From the NCBI GenBank assembly GCA_934167665.1, contig CAKPLN010000001.1:1-64000 (forward strand): a stretch of DNA of 64,000 bases. Reading direction: 5' to 3'. How positions within the stretch are numbered: position 1 is the first letter of the stretch; the number at the start of each line of letters is the position of its first letter. A program made the translations under genes and the position numbers. Below, in pieces: positions 16,663 through 26,858 of the stretch. The stretch comes from an uncultured Bacilli bacterium. GTDB lineage: Bacteria; Bacillota_I; Bacilli_A; RF39; UBA660. Under the pieces are notes generated by a model. The model worked only from the letters and a program-made list of their open reading frames with translations. It was not told the origin of the DNA and ran no database searches.

Positions 16663-17183
16663 ATGATAAAATAAGCCATTCCAACTATAACTAATAAAAT
16701 GATAACTAGTACTATAATAGGACTAGTTGTTTTATCAGATTCCTTTAATAAAACTTCCTTGTAAGTATCTGGATATTTATTCTTAATTTTTTTAATTCTA
16801 AATTTACAAAGCTCTAGATAAAGCATATTACCAACAGTAGAATAAAGTATTCGCCAAAGAATAAATATAAAAATAGGCCTAATAAAAACCGAAGTAAAAA
16901 GTAGACAAAGTAGGGAACAAGCCAAATAATCTATTAATATTAGTAATAATCCAATAAGTGGAAATTTATTATAGAAAAAGTAAAATGGTCCTAAAATAAA
17001 TAAAGAGAACGCATTAGTATTACGATTAATCTTTTCATACCTTTCTCCTAAATAAATCTCAATATCTAAAGGTTCTTTAGGTTTATTAGGATCAATCATA
17101 TTACCATTATCCATATAACCGCAAAAGATACAATAATTACTTTTTTTAATTTTTCCACACTTAGGACATCTATTAGTACTCAT
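16647..17183 (-). CDS. Zinc-ribbon membrane protein (DUF2628-like)
   Basis: 178 residues. The N-terminus has a two-CxxC zinc ribbon (CPKCGKIKKSNYCIFCG). Residues about 45-125 contain AFSLFILGPFYFFYNKFPLIGLLL, typical of DUF2628 membrane proteins, with two or three membrane helices; a further helix lies near the C-terminus (residues 153-173). Function unknown. The stop codon overlaps the terminator, and the ferredoxin gene lies 32 bp upstream on the same strand. Start at ATG 17183; no strong ribosome site is visible. Confidence 0.65.
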   Translation of the reverse strand: MSTNRCPKCGKIKKSNYCIFCGYMDNGNMIDPNKPKEPLDIEIYLGERYEKINRNTNAFSLFILGPFYFFYNKFPLIGLLLILIDYLACSLLCLLFTSVFIRPIFIFILWRILYSTVGNMLYLELCKFRIKKIKNKYPDTYKEVLLKESDKTTSPIIVLVIILLVIVGMAYFIIKKGS

Positions 17184-17215
17184 AATAATATAAAACTAAA
17201 AAAGAATAACCAAAA

Positions 17216-17404
17216 TTATTCTTTTGAAATAGCTCCTGTAGGGCAAGAATTAATAGCTTCTTGAACAGCTTCTTCTTCCTCTTTTTCAACTTTATCAACT
17301 TTTACAACTGAAACGCCTTCATCATTGAATGCAAAAACCTTCTCGCATATTGCAACACAAGCTCCACAACCAATGCAAGCATCTTCGTTAACTTTAACTT
17401 TCAT
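17216..17404 (-). CDS. fer: [4Fe-4S] ferredoxin
   Basis: 62 residues. Cluster ligands are CIGCGACVAIC near the N-terminus plus a C-terminal CPTGAI, the pattern of single-cluster Bacillus/Thermotoga-type ferredoxins. It transfers one electron at low potential between cytosolic redox enzymes. The ATG at 17404 follows GGAGGG at good spacing; an upstream in-frame ATG at 17419 is too close to that site. Acidic elsewhere, as usual for ferredoxins. Confidence 0.9.
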   Translation of the reverse strand: MKVKVNEDACIGCGACVAICEKVFAFNDEGVSVVKVDKVEKEEEEAVQEAINSCPTGAISKE

Positions 17405-17521
17405 TTTATATCCCTCCATAAATAATTATATACAATAAAAACTTTTACGTAAAGATTAATTTACCTACTTTTGTTTTTCTACTACTTATGGTAAACTTAA
17501 CATAGTAAGAAGGTGATTGGT

Positions 17522-18442
17522 GTGCCAGCAAGAATGGATCGCTACAATAATATTAATGAGAAGGTTTATAGCCGTTCTGATCGAAATAAGGAATTATATG
17601 AAAATTTAGGAAATAATACTCGCTATACTAATATTACAGATGTAACTAACGCGAATGCCATCGATTTAACTACCGCAACACGAAACACTAACACTAGAGA
17701 GGGTTATCATCAAGTTAAGGAATTTAAAAATATTGAACCAATTCCCAAAGTAAAAAAAGAATTAGATGATTTTAACTTTCTATATCAAAATAGAGAAAAT
17801 AGAATATATGATGTAAATAAAGTATTAGAAGAAGCTAGAAAAGCTCGTAAAGATACTGATGAGAAAGAAGAAGAAAAAAGAAAACTAAAAGATAATAGCT
17901 ATAATATTATAACTAGTTTAAATAAAGAAGAATTAGAAAAATATAGAAAAGAACGTCAAAATAGAATACTAAGTAAAGAAGAAGAGAATTTACGTGAATT
18001 AATTGATACTATAACTTCCAAGACTCTAGCTGGGGAAATAGATCAAGCTACTAGTGTTAATTTATTAAGTGATCTAATGGCAACTAGTATACTGGATAAA
18101 GTATCAACAACATCTACTGATGAATCCGACATAAAGACTTCTGAAATTCCAAAAGATGAAAAACTAGAACTATCAAGAGAAATACTAGATAAGAATCAGT
18201 TAGAAGAAATTAAAAATGCTTCTAAAAATAACGATCAAAATAATCAAGATCAAGAAAAATTACCTCAAGCTGATACTGACTTCTACACAAGAAGTATGGA
18301 CTTATCAGCTGAAGACTTTGAATTAGATACAGAATTTCAAAAAAAACCTATGCCTATTATCTTAAAAATATTTTTAGTTATATTAGTACTTGGTGTACTA
18401 GCTATATCAGCCTATTATATATGGCAAAACTATCTTAGATAA
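17522..18442 (+). CDS. Hypothetical tail-anchored protein
   Basis: 306 residues. A long, highly charged, mostly helical/coiled cytoplasmic part (Glu/Lys/Asn-rich) ends in one membrane helix (PIILKIFLVILVLGVLAISAYYI) only a few residues before the stop, so the protein should be tail-anchored with nearly all its mass in the cytosol. No family recognised. GTG 17522 is chosen because AGAAGGTGAT lies 5 nt before it; an in-frame GTG at 17513 overlaps the ribosome site. It may organise a membrane-linked complex; nothing in the sequence says which. Confidence 0.6.
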   Translation: MPARMDRYNNINEKVYSRSDRNKELYENLGNNTRYTNITDVTNANAIDLTTATRNTNTREGYHQVKEFKNIEPIPKVKKELDDFNFLYQNRENRIYDVNKVLEEARKARKDTDEKEEEKRKLKDNSYNIITSLNKEELEKYRKERQNRILSKEEENLRELIDTITSKTLAGEIDQATSVNLLSDLMATSILDKVSTTSTDESDIKTSEIPKDEKLELSREILDKNQLEEIKNASKNNDQNNQDQEKLPQADTDFYTRSMDLSAEDFELDTEFQKKPMPIILKIFLVILVLGVLAISAYYIWQNYLR

Positions 18443-18453
18443 TTAAATTATTA

Positions 18454-18482
18454 TTGACGAATATTTTTCTTTCAGCTAGAAT
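18454..18482 (+). promoter_or_regulatory. Sigma-A promoter
   Basis: TTGACG, 17-bp spacer, TAGAAT, about 100 bp before the GTG of the next gene. This probably drives the hypothetical gene at 18584 and polC. Confidence 0.6.
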
Positions 18483-18583
18483 AATAGCTATTAAAAAGAG
18501 TTACAAAAGTTTAAGATGAATATTTAAATAATAAAATAGTTTTTCTCTTGAACTTTTCACCAATATAGTTAGGAAGTGTAAAA

Positions 18584-19408
18584 GTGAATATAAAGTTTAT
18601 TGTAAATGACTATATTTTAATTTGGAATTTATTGTTTAGACCATCTATTTCTGAAGCTATACAAAAGTTAAAACAAAAACTATGGGTTAATTATAAAAAC
18701 GAATATAATAATGCTTATAAAGATAAAAATATAATGTTAAAAGATATTAAAAATTATATTCCTGATGATGATACTATCTACAATCTAGTCTTAGAAACAA
18801 AAGAGTATCAAAAACTAAAAAAAGAAACTGAAAAATATCGCTTAGAGCTTTTAAAACTATGGGATAAAAAATTAAGTACCTATTTACAAGAAATCCTAAA
18901 AAATAATAATCAAGAATATACTATCTTCTTAGTTGAAGAAGAGTTTGATGTTCTAGAAAGTACTAAAAATAATGATCAGATAAGTCTAATTTTAGGTAAA
19001 AAAATAACTAAACAAAATTTTTATAAAATTATTGTTGAAATTATTATGAATATTACCCAAAACGTCCTAAAAAGTTATGAAGGTAAAGATAAAATAATTG
19101 CTGATGCTATAACAGAAATGGCTATTCTTAATGAATTAGCAACATCTCTAACTAATAATAGTCACTACTTTATGGGTAATGATAATCTAGCATACATAAA
19201 AAGACAAATATACCCTTATTGGTTAATGTATTTAGGAATACCAAAAGAAGAAATGTCAAAATATATGTTACGTGATAAAATAGCCTTTGACTTAAATAAA
19301 TATCCATATGAAAAACAACTAATAGGTTATAATTTAGAAGAATTTATTGATTTTTGTATTAGACATAGAAGATATATGATTAAGGAAGAATATTTAGAAT
19401 TAATATAA
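18584..19408 (+). CDS. Hypothetical protein upstream of polC
   Basis: 274 residues, soluble, Lys/Glu-rich in the first half with a probable coiled segment around residues 70-105. The second half contains ADAITEMAILNELATSL and DNLAYIKRQIYPYWLMYLGIPKEEM. No known motif or family was recognised. GTG start with AGGAAG ribosome site. It lies 25 bp upstream of polC, probably in the same transcript, but nothing directly ties it to replication. Confidence 0.55.
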   Translation: MNIKFIVNDYILIWNLLFRPSISEAIQKLKQKLWVNYKNEYNNAYKDKNIMLKDIKNYIPDDDTIYNLVLETKEYQKLKKETEKYRLELLKLWDKKLSTYLQEILKNNNQEYTIFLVEEEFDVLESTKNNDQISLILGKKITKQNFYKIIVEIIMNITQNVLKSYEGKDKIIADAITEMAILNELATSLTNNSHYFMGNDNLAYIKRQIYPYWLMYLGIPKEEMSKYMLRDKIAFDLNKYPYEKQLIGYNLEEFIDFCIRHRRYMIKEEYLELI

Positions 19409-19433
19409 TATAAGTGGGAAGTAGGGGGTAAGT

Positions 19434-22400
19434 ATGGATGAAAATATCCAAAAATTAATTACTAGAATAAATATTGATAAAGAGCATTATCAATATTTTT
19501 CTGATGCCAAAATAACTAAAATAAAAGTTAATTCTCATTCTGGAGCTTGGCATGTATTTATTGAAAAAGAAACACCAATTCCTCTTGAAATATATGAAGA
19601 ATTACAAGAAAAAAAATACTTATTAGATCAAAATGCTAAAGAAATAGAATTTATATTTGATATTTCTAATATAGATTTAAATACTTATCTTAGTTATTAT
19701 CCCTATATTTTAAAACAATTAAAAGATGATTTAAAAATAATAGGAGTCTATGAAGAATGCCTACGACTAGAAGATGACTTTTTAGTTTTAGTAGCAACAA
19801 ATGAAGTAGAACAAGAAAAATTAACTTCTTGCTTAGAGAAGATTAATACTTTTTATAAGATGTTAGGTTATAAATTTAATATTGAAGTTATTATGCGTCA
19901 TGAAAGTAATATATTAGAAGAAATAAAACATGATTTAGAAGTAACTACAAATCAAGTACCTAAAAAAGAAAAAGAAGAAATAAAAGATGAAAAACCTAAA
20001 GAAAAACAATATCATAGAGAACCAAAAGATCCTAATAGTATAATAGGTAGAGGTATAAAGGAAGACCCTATTAAAATTAAAACTTTATTAGGTGAAGACA
20101 ATAATGTTGTTGTGGAAGGATTCGTCTTTGGTACAGACTATTTTGAATCGTCTAAAACTGATTTCAAAATTATCACATTAAAAATAACTGATTATTCTGA
20201 CAGTATATATTGTAAAGTATTTGTTCGTGATAATGAGGAATATAGCAGGCTATGTAAAGAATTAAAAACTGGTAATTGGTATAAAATAAGAGGTTATACC
20301 AAAAATGATCAGTTTGCTAAAGAACTAGTACTAAATGCTAGGGATATTATTAAAATAGAAAAAGCCGATAATGAAATAAAAGATGATGCTGAAGTTAAAA
20401 GAGTAGAACTTCATTGCCATACTGTTATGAGTCAGATGGATGGTATCGCTAATGAAGAAGCTCTTGTAAAGCAAGCTATGAAGTGGCATCACAAAGCTAT
20501 TGCTATTACTGATCACAATGGTGTTCAAGCTTTCCCTCATGTTTTTAATCTAGTAACTGGTTATAATAAAGGTTTGAAAGAAGGGGAAGAACCTTTCAAA
20601 GCTATTTATGGAACAGAACTAACTATGATTGATGATAGTGTTAATATTGTTCTAAGACCTAATAAAGAAGTTATGTTAGATCAAACGTATGTTGTTTTCG
20701 ACTTTGAAACAACTGGTTTTAATGCCGGTGGTGCGGACTCTATTATTGAAATTGGTGCTGTAAAAATAAAAGATGGCGTTATTATAGAACGCTATGATGA
20801 ATTAATTAATCCTGGCAGAAAACTACCTCAAAAGATAATTGATGTTACTAATATCACTGATGAAATGTTAGAAGGCAAAGACAACGAAGAAAATGCTGTT
20901 AAAAGATTTATCACTTGGTTTGGCAATCTTCCAATGGTAGCCCACAATGCTAAATTTGATGTTTCCTTCCTCGAAATGGCCTACAAAAAGTACAACCTAG
21001 GTACATTTACTAATCCTGTAATTGATACTCTAGAGTTATCCCGTACTATGGATAATACCTATGCTCGTCACTCACTATCAGCTTTGGTTAAAAGATATGA
21101 AGTTCCTTGGGATGAATCAGCTCATCACCGTGGTGATTATGATGCTGAAGGAACAGCCTTAGTTTTTCATAAAATGTTAAAAAAATTATCTAATCGTAAT
21201 ATTGAAACCATGGATCAATTAGATAGTCTCGTATCTAAAGATGAAATACATAAATATGGACGTGCTCATCATGTAAATATCCTAGTAAGAAATAAAGTTG
21301 GTCTAAAAAATCTTTTTAAGCTTGTGTCTCTTGCTAATACTACCTATCTATACAAAACACCACGTATACTTAGAAGTGTAATAGAAGAACATCGTGAAGG
21401 TCTACTTATTGGTAGTGGTTGCTATGAAAGTGAAGTATTTACAGAAGGAAAATCTAAAAGTGAGGACGAATTATCAAATGTAATAAGATTTTACGATTAT
21501 GTTGAGGTTCAACCACTAGAATGTTATAACCATCTAATTCAAACAGGCGATTTTTCAACAGAAGTTGAATTAGCGGCCCACTTAGAAAAAATAATTAGAG
21601 TAACTGAAGAAGCTGGTAAAATAATTGTCGCAACAGGTGATGTTCATCATATAAAAAGAGATGACAAAATCTTTAGAGAAATTATTGTTAATCAGAAAGT
21701 ACCAGGCGGTGGTAGACATCCACTAGCTAAGTCAGGAATTAAGTCTATTCCTTCCAATCATTTACGAACAACTAATGAAATGCTAGATGACTTTAAATTT
21801 TTAGGAGAAGATTTAGCCTATAAAATAGTTGTTGAAAACACTAATAAAATAGCTGATATGATTGAAATAGTTGAAGTAATACCTGATACAGGAGGTATTC
21901 CTTTCTCCCCAAGAATTAAAAGTGATGATGGTAAATCGTACCTAGACTGTCCAAGAGTTGTTACTGACTTAGTATATACTAAAGCTAAGGACTGGTATGG
22001 TGAACCACTACCTTATTCTATAGAAGAACGTATTGCTACTGAATTATATGGAGATATAGTTCTAAAAACAGTTAAAGAAAATCTAAAAGATAAAAATCTT
22101 CCAGAAGAAGAGTTCCTAAAACAAGCTTATAAAGAAACTCATGATATAATTATTTCCGGTTTTGATAATGTAAAAGAATTAGTAAGTGATTACATAAAAA
22201 AGACAAGTGAAGAAGAACTTGATGAAGCATCATTAGCCAAGGCTGTGAAAAAAGCTCTTGGTGGAATAATCGGAGGAGGGTTCGACCCCATCTATTTGAT
22301 AGCCCAACGTTTAGTAAAACACTCTAACGATGAGGGGTACTTAGTTGGTTCCAGAGGATCTGTTGGTTCTAGCTTTGTCGCAACTATGATGGGAATAACA

Positions 22401-24050
22401 GAGGTAAATCCTTTATCAGCTCATTATCGTTGCCCACAATGTAAAATAAGTATTTTTGAAGATGAAAATGGTAAATCATACGGAGCTGAATATTCATCTG
22501 GCTTCGACTTACCAGATAAGATGTGTCCTCACTGTAATATTCCTCTAATAAAAGATGGCCAAGACATGCCTTTCGCTACTTTCTTAGGATTTAATGCCGA
22601 TAAAGTTCCTGATATTGATCTTAACTTCTCAGATTTAAATCAAGCCAGTGCCCATGCTTATACCAAAGTACTATTTGGTGAAGACAATGTTTTTAGAGCA
22701 GGTACCATTGGTACAGTTGCTGATAAAACCGCTTTTGGATATGTAAAAGGCTACTGTGAAGACAAAGAATTAGGGGATATGCGTACAGCTGAAGTTGAGC
22801 GTTTAGCAATCGGTTGTACGGGAGTAAAAAGAACAACTGGTCAGCATCCAGGTGGAATCGTTGTTGTTCCAGATTATAAAGAAGTCTATGATTTTACCCC
22901 ATACCAATTCCCAGCTGAAGATGCAACTGCCGAGTGGCGAACAACGCACTTTGATTACCACTCAATTGATCAGTGCTTATTAAAGCTAGATATCCTAGGA
23001 CACTCTGATCCAACTCAGTTACGTTTAATTCAGCTTCAGTCTGGAACAGATATTATGAAAGTTCCATTAGATGATAAAGCTACTATGAGTATTTTTACCT
23101 CAACTAAAGCCCTAGGCGTAACAACAGAGCAAATTATGTGTAATACTGGAACTCTTGGTATACCAGAGTTTGGAACTCCCTTTACTATAAAATTAGTTGA
23201 AGATACCAAGCCAACAACCTTTGGCGAACTTATTAAAATATCAGGTCTTTCTCATGGTACTGATGTTTGGCTAGGTAATGCCCAAGAATTGATTCAAAAA
23301 AATATTGTTCCATTTAAAGAAACAATTGGCTGTCGTGATGATATTATGGTTTATTTAATGTATCATGGTGTAGTACCTATTAAAGCCTTTAAAATCATGG
23401 AGTTTGTTCGTAAAGGAAAAGCATCAAAGGATCCAGAAACTTGGAAAAGTCACGTTGCTACTATGCAAGAGGCCAATATTCCAGAATGGTTTATTAACTC
23501 CTGTGCTAAAATAAAGTACATGTTCCCTAAAGCCCATGCAGCGGCTTATGTTACAAGTGCTTTTAGAATTGCTTGGTATAAAGTTCACATGCCAGTATAC
23601 TTCTATGCTTCTTGGTATTCATCAAAGGCAACAGACGTTGATGTTATTAGTATGATTGAAGGATATGATTCTATTAAAGCTCATCTTGAAGATATTCAAA
23701 CCAAAGGTTTTGAAGCTACCAATAAAGAAAATGGTCAAGCTGAAAGTCTAAAGATTGCCTTAGAAGCTACTGCTAGAGGTATAAAGTTCTTACCAATTGA
23801 TTTATATCAAAGTGAAGCAACTGTCTGGGTAGCTAAAAATGAAACTGAAATATATCCACCATTTAACTCCATAGAAGGACTAGGTGATACAGTAGCCCAA
23901 AACATCGTAAGAGAAAGAAAAAATGGCCCATTTATAAGTATTGAAGATGTTCAAAGAAGAGGCAAAGTATCACAAACTTTAATTGATAAAATGAAAGAAA
24001 TGGGTATCTTAAAAGATCTTCCAGATTCAAATCAATTATCACTATTCTAA
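19434..24050 (+). CDS. polC: DNA polymerase III alpha subunit, PolC type
   Basis: 1538 residues. Order: N-terminal domain (1-190), OB fold (about 215-310, VVVEGFVFG...YCKVF), split PHP domain beginning LHCHTVMSQMDG (about 325), inserted DEDD proofreading exonuclease (FDFETTGF at about 421, HNAKFDVSFLE, HRGDYDAEGTA), PHP remainder, palm with a Cys4 zinc site (CPQCK...CPHCN) and the catalytic PDIDLNFSD (about 1060), fingers (KRTTGQHPGGIVVVP), and helix-hairpin-helix plus C-terminal LSLF, which fits a beta-clamp contact. It is the main low-GC Gram-positive replicase. ATG after AGGGGGTAAGT. A 10-bp stem hairpin after the stop lacks a clear U-tail. Confidence 0.97.
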   Translation: MDENIQKLITRINIDKEHYQYFSDAKITKIKVNSHSGAWHVFIEKETPIPLEIYEELQEKKYLLDQNAKEIEFIFDISNIDLNTYLSYYPYILKQLKDDLKIIGVYEECLRLEDDFLVLVATNEVEQEKLTSCLEKINTFYKMLGYKFNIEVIMRHESNILEEIKHDLEVTTNQVPKKEKEEIKDEKPKEKQYHREPKDPNSIIGRGIKEDPIKIKTLLGEDNNVVVEGFVFGTDYFESSKTDFKIITLKITDYSDSIYCKVFVRDNEEYSRLCKELKTGNWYKIRGYTKNDQFAKELVLNARDIIKIEKADNEIKDDAEVKRVELHCHTVMSQMDGIANEEALVKQAMKWHHKAIAITDHNGVQAFPHVFNLVTGYNKGLKEGEEPFKAIYGTELTMIDDSVNIVLRPNKEVMLDQTYVVFDFETTGFNAGGADSIIEIGAVKIKDGVIIERYDELINPGRKLPQKIIDVTNITDEMLEGKDNEENAVKRFITWFGNLPMVAHNAKFDVSFLEMAYKKYNLGTFTNPVIDTLELSRTMDNTYARHSLSALVKRYEVPWDESAHHRGDYDAEGTALVFHKMLKKLSNRNIETMDQLDSLVSKDEIHKYGRAHHVNILVRNKVGLKNLFKLVSLANTTYLYKTPRILRSVIEEHREGLLIGSGCYESEVFTEGKSKSEDELSNVIRFYDYVEVQPLECYNHLIQTGDFSTEVELAAHLEKIIRVTEEAGKIIVATGDVHHIKRDDKIFREIIVNQKVPGGGRHPLAKSGIKSIPSNHLRTTNEMLDDFKFLGEDLAYKIVVENTNKIADMIEIVEVIPDTGGIPFSPRIKSDDGKSYLDCPRVVTDLVYTKAKDWYGEPLPYSIEERIATELYGDIVLKTVKENLKDKNLPEEEFLKQAYKETHDIIISGFDNVKELVSDYIKKTSEEELDEASLAKAVKKALGGIIGGGFDPIYLIAQRLVKHSNDEGYLVGSRGSVGSSFVATMMGITEVNPLSAHYRCPQCKISIFEDENGKSYGAEYSSGFDLPDKMCPHCNIPLIKDGQDMPFATFLGFNADKVPDIDLNFSDLNQASAHAYTKVLFGEDNVFRAGTIGTVADKTAFGYVKGYCEDKELGDMRTAEVERLAIGCTGVKRTTGQHPGGIVVVPDYKEVYDFTPYQFPAEDATAEWRTTHFDYHSIDQCLLKLDILGHSDPTQLRLIQLQSGTDIMKVPLDDKATMSIFTSTKALGVTTEQIMCNTGTLGIPEFGTPFTIKLVEDTKPTTFGELIKISGLSHGTDVWLGNAQELIQKNIVPFKETIGCRDDIMVYLMYHGVVPIKAFKIMEFVRKGKASKDPETWKSHVATMQEANIPEWFINSCAKIKYMFPKAHAAAYVTSAFRIAWYKVHMPVYFYASWYSSKATDVDVISMIEGYDSIKAHLEDIQTKGFEATNKENGQAESLKIALEATARGIKFLPIDLYQSEATVWVAKNETEIYPPFNSIEGLGDTVAQNIVRERKNGPFISIEDVQRRGKVSQTLIDKMKEMGILKDLPDSNQLSLF

Positions 24051-24117
24051 AGACAAAGGAAAGAAATAAATCTTTCCTTTAATGTCTAAATATAATATTT
24101 AATAAAGGGTTGAAATT

Positions 24118-25515
24118 ATGAATTATACCATTTTAGTAAATAAAAATAATAAAATAAAAGCTAACTATTTAAATAAAGTCAAACTGATTACTACTAAAGA
24201 TCAAGATAATAAAGATGTTGAAGTTGAAGAAAAAACATTTAAGGCTTTTAAAGCCTTACAAGCTTACTTACTAACAGAAAATATCCATATAGCAATAGAT
24301 TCTTCCTACCGAAGCATTGCTGATCAAGAAAAAATATATAATGATTTTTTAAATAGTAATGGTAAAGAATATGTAACAAAATATGTAGCTCTACCAGGAA
24401 TGAGTGAACATCATACTGGTCTAGCAATAGACTTATCTCTTATTGTAGATGGAAAAATGTTAGAAGAAAAGACTAATCCTAAACTATATCAAGCCCTATA
24501 TGAAAAAGTTCATGAAAACCTAAAAGATTTTGGCTTTATTTTACGTTATCCTAAAGATAAAGAACCTATAACTGGTTACCAGTATGAACCATGGCATATT
24601 AGATATGTTGGCCCATTTATTTCAAAAATTATCTATGAAAATAATTATACCTTAGAAGAGTATTTGACTAAATTTAGTGGTATCTTAGTAATAAATAAAC
24701 CTAAGAATTTAACTTCTTTTGATGTTGTCAATGAAATTAGTCATCTCTTTGGTATTAAAAAGATAGGCCATACTGGTACACTAGATCCCATCGCAACAGG
24801 TGTCTTAGTTGTAACTATTGGTCAAGCCACTAAAGTAGTAGAACTTTTAACTGCTAGCTACAAAGAATATGTAGCGGAAGCTATTTTAGGTGAAGATACT
24901 GATACTTTAGACATAACAGGTAACATACTACAGACTAAAGAATATTCAAATGATATAGATATGAAAACACTAATTCAATCATTTGAAAAAACTTACTATC
25001 AAGAAGTACCCATATATTCAGCTATAAAAGTTAATGGTAAAAAATTATATGATTATGCCAGAAACAATGAAAAAGTCACTCTTCCTAAAAAAGAGGTAAG
25101 AATAAAAGAAATATCTTTACTTAATAAAAATTTACCATACTTTACTTTTAAGTGCTTAGTATCAAAAGGTTGTTATATCAGAAGCCTAATTCGTGACATT
25201 GCTAAATCGATTGATAATTTTGCTACTATGAGTAATTTAACCAGAACTAAGCAGGGCAAGTTTACTCTAGAAATGTCATCAACTTTAGAAGAATTAAAGT
25301 CTGGCAAATATCATATATATAAAATAGAGGAGGCTTTAGACTATCCAGTATTAATAGCTGATGAAGTTTTAGAAAAAAGAATAAAACATGGTGAAAAACT
25401 TACAAATACATACAATATTACTGATAAAGTTATTTTTCTAAATAGGAGTAATTGTCTTCTTGGAATATATGAAAATAAAGACGGAATTCTTAAAGTATGG
25501 AAAAATTTTAATTAG
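24118..25515 (+). CDS. truB: Fusion: VanY-type D,D-carboxypeptidase domain + TruB tRNA pseudouridine-55 synthase
   Basis: 465 residues in one uninterrupted frame. Residues about 35-180 form a VanY/M15B peptidase: SSYRS, SEHHTGLAIDLSL (zinc His and Asp) and the closing EPWHIRYVG. There is no signal peptide. From about residue 188 a complete TruB follows: GILVINKPKNLTSFDVV, catalytic Asp in GHTGTLDPIATGVL, YSAIKVNGKKLYDYAR, and GCYIRSLIRDI. TruB modifies U55 of tRNA in the cytosol, whereas M15B enzymes normally trim peptidoglycan outside. The TruB part has no ATG of its own; an in-frame TTG at 24664 with a weak AGAAGAG could act as an internal start. TruB is displaced from its usual place after rbfA. 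Confidence 0.88.
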   Translation: MNYTILVNKNNKIKANYLNKVKLITTKDQDNKDVEVEEKTFKAFKALQAYLLTENIHIAIDSSYRSIADQEKIYNDFLNSNGKEYVTKYVALPGMSEHHTGLAIDLSLIVDGKMLEEKTNPKLYQALYEKVHENLKDFGFILRYPKDKEPITGYQYEPWHIRYVGPFISKIIYENNYTLEEYLTKFSGILVINKPKNLTSFDVVNEISHLFGIKKIGHTGTLDPIATGVLVVTIGQATKVVELLTASYKEYVAEAILGEDTDTLDITGNILQTKEYSNDIDMKTLIQSFEKTYYQEVPIYSAIKVNGKKLYDYARNNEKVTLPKKEVRIKEISLLNKNLPYFTFKCLVSKGCYIRSLIRDIAKSIDNFATMSNLTRTKQGKFTLEMSSTLEELKSGKYHIYKIEEALDYPVLIADEVLEKRIKHGEKLTNTYNITDKVIFLNRSNCLLGIYENKDGILKVWKNFN

Positions 25516-25542
25516 GTTAAATTTATATAAAAACAGTTTTTC

Positions 25543-25571
25543 TTTACAAAATAAAGATTTTATGTTATAAT
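25543..25571 (+). promoter_or_regulatory. Sigma-A promoter of the first J-domain/LysM gene
   Basis: TTTACA, 17-bp spacer, TATAAT. The promoter is almost the same sequence as that of the paralogue (28733-28761), including tatgttataatca around the -10. Confidence 0.85.
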
Positions 25572-25602
25572 CATACCGCAAGTAAAAAGGGGGGATATCT
25601 AC

Positions 25603-26802
25603 ATGACAAAACCATTTGTAGATTATTATAGATTACTTGGTGTTTCCAGAAATGCTTCTGCTAATGAAATTAGAAAAGCCTATAGAACCGCCGCAAAAAA
25701 ATATCATCCAGATATGAACGTTAATAGTAGCGTTGAAGTTAAGACAGTTTCTTCTATGAAATTCTTATTAATTCAAGAAGCTAAGGAAACATTACTTGAC
25801 AATACCAAAAGACAAGAATATAACGTTAAGTATGATAAATACAAAAGTAGACAAAAACAAATTGACATATATATTGAAGACACTAAAATAACTGGAGGTC
25901 ATGAAGATTATAGCAGTGTTTGGCCAAAAGCTAAACAAACAACACCTAATCAAACTCAAACCAAAGCACCTAATAAGCAAGAACAAAAATCATCTCCTGC
26001 AAAAGAACAATATAGTTTTAATGAGTTTGATGAAGAAAAATTACGTGCTATAAGTGCTAGAAGACGAGAAAGAAAATCAACTAATGGTAAAAAAAGTCAG
26101 CCAAAACGTGCTAATAAATTATCTGTATCAGATTACTTCTTAAAGGAACTACAAAAGTTAGCTATTAGACCACATGATAATTTAAGAAAGTATGTTTTAA
26201 GAAATAAAAAAGTACTTCTTTTTATTGCTAGTACTGGTATTGCCACTTCGCTTTTTGTAGGATCAACAAGAAATAGAACTAATGAAGAACAAGTAGTTTC
26301 AGAAACAACTTCTTATACTACTCAAACAGAATATACAGAAGTACCAGAAGCAACAGAAGAAGCAATAGAAGTAACTTTACCAACTTTTGAAAAAGATATA
26401 CTTTTACTTCGTGTCCATACAGTTGAAGCCAATGATAGCTTATCTAAGTTTTCCGCAGAATCAAACACATTAATGGAGGAAATAAAAAACTATAATGGAA
26501 TCACTAGCAATAATGTTGTTTTAGGAACAAAAATTTTTATTCCATATATAATTGCTCCAGAAGATTTACCTTATTATACTAAGGTTGAAACATACCAAGG
26601 AGAGGATTTGGAACAATATGCTGAAAGCTTTGAAACCGAGGCCGAAACAATTTGCAAATTAAATCCTGAGGCTGCTAAATGGGATGGTACACAATACGTA
26701 GTAGCAACTGATTCATTAATAGTACCAGACTTTATTACCAAAGATGAATGTCTCATTAGAAAAGCTAATGACAGAAACAAGACAAAAACATTAACTAAGT
26801 AA
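25603..26802 (+). CDS. J-domain / transmembrane / LysM protein (intact HPD)
   Basis: 399 residues. Residues 7-70 are a J domain with the Hsp70-activating HPD motif (H35-P36-D37 in KKYHPDMN). A charged linker follows, then one membrane helix (about 205-222), an acidic Thr/Glu linker, and a LysM-like domain (HTVEANDSLSKFSAESNTL..., about 268-312) plus a degenerate second one (GEDLEQYAESF...NPEAAKWDG). The topology puts the J domain in the cytosol and LysM outside, linking DnaK activity to peptidoglycan. This combination is not one of the textbook J-protein classes. Own promoter, AAAAGGGGGG ribosome site, own terminator. Confidence 0.8.
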   Translation: MTKPFVDYYRLLGVSRNASANEIRKAYRTAAKKYHPDMNVNSSVEVKTVSSMKFLLIQEAKETLLDNTKRQEYNVKYDKYKSRQKQIDIYIEDTKITGGHEDYSSVWPKAKQTTPNQTQTKAPNKQEQKSSPAKEQYSFNEFDEEKLRAISARRRERKSTNGKKSQPKRANKLSVSDYFLKELQKLAIRPHDNLRKYVLRNKKVLLFIASTGIATSLFVGSTRNRTNEEQVVSETTSYTTQTEYTEVPEATEEAIEVTLPTFEKDILLLRVHTVEANDSLSKFSAESNTLMEEIKNYNGITSNNVVLGTKIFIPYIIAPEDLPYYTKVETYQGEDLEQYAESFETEAETICKLNPEAAKWDGTQYVVATDSLIVPDFITKDECLIRKANDRNKTKTLTK

Positions 26803-26829
26803 TTAATAATAAGTAATAACTATATAAAA

Positions 26830-26858
26830 AAGTCAATGTAACATGCATTGGCTTTTAT
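26830..26858 (+). terminator. Rho-independent terminator
   Basis: Stem agtcaatg / cattggct (one G-T pair), loop taacatg, followed by ttttatta. Confidence 0.65.

Noticed and set aside
24050..24082. Terminator after polC
   Set aside because: The 10-bp hairpin aaaggaaaga / tctttccttt is real but is followed by aatgtctaaa and not by a U-tract, so termination is doubtful.
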